Shown here in pieces: positions 63,596 to 64,000 of a stretch of DNA of 64,000 nucleotides (position 1 is the first letter of the stretch; every line of letters starts with the position of its first letter). The stretch is from Natrinema sp. HArc-T2 (GTDB taxonomy: Archaea > Halobacteriota > Halobacteria > Halobacteriales > Natrialbaceae): assembly GCF_041821085.1 (NCBI RefSeq), contig NZ_JBGUAZ010000006.1, positions 1 to 64,000 on the forward strand, written 5' to 3'. A program made the position numbers and the translations under genes. The notes under the pieces are model-generated. The model searched no databases, had not been told where the DNA came from, and worked only from the letters and a program-made list of their open reading frames with translations.

Positions 63596-64000
63596 ATGGC
63601 AATACTCGAGACTATCGTGATCGCGTTCTGGGCGATGTTGCCCGCCTATGTTCCCAACAACGCCGCGGTACTGGCCGGCGGTGGTCGGCCTATCGACGGC
63701 GGTCGGACGTGGGGCGACAGGCGCGTGCTGGGCGACGGCAAGACGTGGCGTGGGACGGCGATGGGAATCGTCGCTGGCGTCGCACTCGCGGTCGTCCTGA
63801 CCGTCATCGAACCAACTGTCAGTGATGCCCTCGGCTTCGCTGTCCCGCGATTCGAACCCCTCGCGGCGCTCGGCCTCGCCGGCGGTGCGATGTTCGGTGA
63901 CATCCTCGCCTCGTTTCTCAAGCGCCGCAGCGGCCGCCAGCGCGGCGCGATGTTTCCCGGCCTCGACCAGCTTGATTTCGTCGTCGTCTCCCTGCCGCTG
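63596..64000 (+). CDS. carS: CDP-archaeol synthase (N-terminal part)
   Basis: The first 135 residues of CarS, which transfers CTP to 2,3-digeranylgeranylglyceryl phosphate in archaeal membrane-lipid synthesis. Visible marks are [31 protein letters not shown] (nucleotide-binding) and [22 protein letters not shown]. Several hydrophobic helices agree with a membrane enzyme. A GGTTAAGAC box about 28 bases before the ATG indicates a leaderless start. The gene runs off the right edge. Confidence 0.93.
   Translation, partial: MAILETIVIAFWAMLPAYVPNNAAVLAGGGRPIDGGRTWGDRRVLGDGKTWRGTAMGIVAGVALAVVLTVIEPTVSDALGFAVPRFEPLAALGLAGGAMFGDILASFLKRRSGRQRGAMFPGLDQLDFVVVSLPL

Noticed and set aside
1-64000. CRISPR arrays, complete insertion sequences, prophage or toxin-antitoxin genes
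   Set aside because: Read on both strands. No evenly spaced direct repeats, transposase motifs, phage structural genes or antitoxin pairs were found.

Overview
The window is a GC-rich stretch of chromosome from a halophilic archaeon of the class Halobacteria, probably a Natrinema/Haloterrigena-like member of the Natrialbales (genus inferred). The reasons are very acidic proteins, archaeal translation genes (aIF5A, aRF1), a CDP-archaeol synthase, MoeA with a fused periplasmic-binding-like domain, Tat lipoproteins and many leaderless promoters, with a TATA-like box about 26 bases before the start codon. It holds about 57 protein genes, one tRNA and no CRISPR array or intact insertion sequence.

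Layout. 0-22.5 kb is mostly housekeeping: Nudix, agmatinase-aIF5A, an enolase-fold protein, Hsp20-UbiB kinase, two moeA genes, a MATE exporter, a cobalamin-binding-type protein with a JAMM protease, sulfatase, citrate synthase, threonine dehydratase with RidA, and tRNA-Ser followed by a structured zone that repeats the tRNA 3' end. 22.6-33.9 kb is an iron-controlled block. Five palindromes of the form TTTAGG-N4-CCTAAA (DtxR/IdeR-type iron boxes) sit in the promoters of a flavin dehydrogenase pair, a family 2 glycosyltransferase, a Tat lipoprotein iron-binding protein with a fused FbpB-type permease, a reversibly-glycosylated-polypeptide (GT75) protein and a flippase-like membrane protein. A GT39-like protein and a sugar epimerase belong to the same block. 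34-42 kb returns to core functions: MBL hydrolase, aRF1, MinD-like ATPase, ArgS, carbonic anhydrase and Nudix.

42-63.4 kb is an amino-acid and compatible-solute catabolic island, and is the most interesting part. Its anchor, at 62208-63389, closely resembles bacterial ectoine hydrolase (DoeA/EutD). Around it are two paralogous M20 deacetylases (DoeB2-like), a diaminobutyrate-type aminotransferase (DoeD-like), a second class III aminotransferase, a Rid protein, a threonine-dehydratase homologue in the position of EutB, a D-2-hydroxyacid dehydrogenase, glutamate dehydrogenase, a BCCT solute transporter and an Lrp/AsnC regulator with a TrkA-C domain. I read it as an archaeal route: uptake of ectoine or hydroxyectoine, ring opening, deacetylation, transamination, and recovery of nitrogen through glutamate. 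Seven promoters in the island share an ACTGTGTATA-like element, so it looks like one regulon.

A dispersed palindromic element beginning ATACGG(T/A)CT occurs in at least four intergenic gaps. In two of them it starts directly at a stop codon, which suggests a 3'-end element or a small non-autonomous repeat. Several short genes easily missed by automatic calling (a 56-residue zinc-finger-like protein at 17086 and a 37-residue protein at 21531) are supported by promoters at the right distance.
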